6,759 nt of DNA. Origin: Candidatus Saccharibacteria bacterium UBA949. GTDB taxonomy: Bacteria > Patescibacteriota > Saccharimonadia > Saccharimonadales > Saccharimonadaceae. A model generated the notes under the pieces. It searched no databases. It saw only the letters and a program-made list of their open reading frames with translations, and had not been told where the DNA came from. Position 1 is the first letter of the stretch. Every line of letters starts with the position of its first letter. Where the stretch lies: the NCBI GenBank assembly GCA_002293245.1, contig DBCV01000001.1:10743-17501 (forward strand), read 5' to 3'. Position numbers and translations under genes: made by a program. Positions 5,973 to 6,759 of this stretch are shown here, piece by piece.

Positions 5973-6005
5973 CGACATGTGATCGACCTAAATTACTGGA
6001 GGATC

Positions 6006-6021
6006 TCTTACGACAGTAAGA
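6006..6021. repeat. Perfect 6-bp hairpin between the tRNA-Pro terminator and the DUF262 gene
   Basis: TCTTAC and GTAAGA flank a GACA tetraloop. It lies just beyond the tRNA-Pro terminator on the minus strand. There is no T-run, and its role is unknown. Together with the hairpins at 5961-5972, 6039-6052 and 6053-6068, it makes this a hairpin-rich spacer with no gene recognised between 5886 and 6105. Confidence 0.3.
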
Positions 6022-6030
6022 CTAGGTGAA

Positions 6031-6052
6031 CAAAAAATCGCCGAAGGCGGCG
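6031..6052 (-). terminator. Rho-independent terminator of tRNA-Pro
   Basis: On the minus strand, CGCCG-CCTT-CGGCG forms a GC-only 5-bp stem followed by ATTTTTT. It is 54 bases past the tRNA-Pro CCA, and a second small stem just before it (GGGTC/GACCC, 6053-6068) adds structure. It should separate tRNA-Pro transcription from the DUF262-HEPN cassette. Confidence 0.8.
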
Positions 6053-6105
6053 GGGTCTCTACCGACCCTAAGTCGTTGATGTTATGTATTTGAGTTACGA
6101 CATAA

Positions 6106-6182
6106 TGGTCGGGGCAGCGGGATTTGAACCCACGACCTCACGGCCCCCAGCCGTGCGCGCTACCAAGCTGCGCCATGCCCCG
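6106..6182 (-). tRNA. tRNA-Pro(GGG) with encoded CCA
   Basis: A full cloverleaf. The acceptor is CGGGGCA/TGCCCCG and the D stem is GCGC/GCGC. The anticodon stem CACGG/CCGTG has loop CTGGGGG, giving anticodon GGG (reads CCC/CCU, proline). The T arm is GTGGG-TTCAAAT-CCCGC with one T-G pair. Discriminator A is at 6109 and CCA is encoded at 6108-6106. The DUF262-HEPN cassette lies on its 3' side in the same direction, but no duplicated tRNA fragment marking an integration was seen within the window. Confidence 0.96.
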
Positions 6183-6200
6183 AAACGTTTGAACCCTTTT

Positions 6201-6209
6201 ATTATAACA
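6201..6209 (-). promoter_or_regulatory. Extended -10 promoter of tRNA-Pro
   Basis: TGTTATAAT on the minus strand is an exact TATAAT with the TGn extension. The -35 region is weak (ACTCAT at 17 bp spacing). The predicted start is about 12 bases before the mature tRNA end at 6182. It is back to back with the prfA promoter. Confidence 0.72.
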
Positions 6210-6219
6210 CTATTTGAGA

Positions 6220-6225
6220 TATAAT
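6220..6225 (+). promoter_or_regulatory. -10 box of the prfA promoter, apparently leaderless
   Basis: An exact TATAAT ends 9 bases before the prfA ATG, the same distance as at the ATPase gene, so the mRNA should start about 2-3 bases before the start codon. No convincing -35 hexamer is present; the right spacing would place it over the tRNA-Pro -10 box (6197-6202). Confidence 0.7.
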
Positions 6226-6234
6226 GAGTGCAAT

Positions 6235-6759
6235 ATGGCAGAAATTAAGTTGGATTTGGATAAGTTGCGGGCGGAATTGGTGGAGTTGGAGGCGTTTTTG
6301 GCGACGCCGAATTCGTATGCGGACGCGGAGTTCTCGGGCAAGAATCGGCGGTTCAATGAATTGACGGAGATTATTGAGTTGGCGGAGCGGCGAGAGAAGT
6401 TGGAACGGAATTTGGCCGAGGCTAAGGAGATAGCGGGCGGTGGCGACGAAGCGTTGGCGGAGATGGCGCGGGAAGATGTGGCGCAGACTGAGGTGGATTT
6501 GACGAGGTTGAACGCGGACTTGTTTGCGAAGTTAGCTCCGAAAGACCCGAATGATGGCAAGAATGTGATTGTGGAGATTCGGGCTGGGGCGGGAGGGGAC
6601 GAAGCGTCGCTGTTCGCGTCGGAGTTATTAAAGATGTACCTGCGATTTGCGGAACGACACGGGTTGAAGACGGAGATTATGAGCGAAAACGTGAATGAAA
6701 CTGGCGGGCATAAGGAAGTGGTTTTTCGGGTGATTGGTGACGAAGCGTATGGTTTGTTT
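6235..6759 (+). CDS. prfA: Peptide chain release factor 1 (N-terminal part, cut by the window edge)
   Basis: The first 175 residues of RF1, which ends translation at UAA and UAG codons in the ribosome A site; bacterial RF1 is usually about 355-360 residues. The N-terminal helical, charged region (about 1-95) is followed by the PCRF domain with [17 protein letters not shown] near 115-131. The GGDEA form separates it from RF2, which has GGTEA. The codon-recognition (PxT) and GGQ motifs lie beyond the right edge, as does the stop. ATG at 6235 is the only sensible start and sits 9 bases behind a TATAAT, with no Shine-Dalgarno site. Leucine is mostly TTG (about 16 of 21 codons) and alanine mostly GCG, a strong bias not shared by the DUF262-HEPN cassette. 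It is divergent from tRNA-Pro across a 52-base gap. Confidence 0.95.
   Translation, partial: MAEIKLDLDKLRAELVELEAFLATPNSYADAEFSGKNRRFNELTEIIELAERREKLERNLAEAKEIAGGGDEALAEMAREDVAQTEVDLTRLNADLFAKLAPKDPNDGKNVIVEIRAGAGGDEASLFASELLKMYLRFAERHGLKTEIMSENVNETGGHKEVVFRVIGDEAYGLF

Noticed and set aside
5886..5978. N-terminal extension of the DUF262 protein by 31 residues
   Set aside because: It crosses the extended -10 promoter, and ATG 5885 has a good AGGAG site.
6210..6560. A 116-residue minus-strand open frame opposite prfA
   Set aside because: It is a low-complexity Ser/Ala/Asn-rich antisense shadow of the TTG/GCG-rich prfA codons.
1..6759. CRISPR array, IS element or tandem repeats
   Set aside because: No regularly spaced repeats, no transposase other than the serine recombinase, and no duplicated tRNA 3' fragments were seen.

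Overview
The window probably comes from a Patescibacteria/CPR bacterium, with Saccharibacteria as the best guess. This is inferred from the look of the proteins, and no search was run. The supporting signs are a CtpE-like P-type ATPase of the kind seen in Saccharibacteria and Gram-positives, a patescibacterial-looking large serine recombinase ending in a tRNA gene, genes starting almost directly behind a perfect TATAAT box (leaderless mRNAs), and compact spacing. TGA is used as a stop three times and TAA once, so the genetic code looks standard and not the UGA=Gly code of Gracilibacteria/Absconditabacteria.

Layout, left to right. Positions 1-93 hold a long RNA-type stem-loop and a ribosome binding site. 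Positions 94-1674 (+) encode a large serine recombinase whose last codons are the antisense of a tRNA-Val(CAC) gene (1631-1707, -), so this is the junction of a mobile element lying to the left. Upstream of that tRNA on the minus strand is a 782-residue P-type cation ATPase (1749-4097), read from a leaderless promoter. A structured spacer (4098-4332) follows, with a terminator-like hairpin pointing the 'wrong' way. Next is a two-gene minus-strand cassette, DUF262/GmrS-like protein (4830-5885) and a small HEPN-motif protein (4333-4833), coupled by an ATGA overlap. A spacer with several hairpins, including a clear minus-strand terminator, leads to tRNA-Pro(GGG) (6106-6182, -). Finally prfA (release factor 1, +) starts at 6235 and runs off the right edge.

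The core genes are the ATPase, both tRNAs and prfA. The ATPase and prfA are richer in G+C and share the promoter style. The recombinase and the DUF262-HEPN pair are accessory: both sit on the 3' side of a tRNA gene and have lower G+C. The DUF262-HEPN pair is the most interesting part. It looks like a compact anti-phage or nuclease module in which a DUF262 sensor/NTPase-type domain is paired with a candidate HEPN ribonuclease instead of the HNH nuclease domain found in GmrSD.

Five intergenic promoters (ATPase, tRNA-Val, DUF262, tRNA-Pro, prfA) carry an exact TATAAT, so transcription starts can be predicted fairly well. The ATPase and prfA ATGs are each 9 nt behind the box, while DUF262 and the recombinase use Shine-Dalgarno sites.
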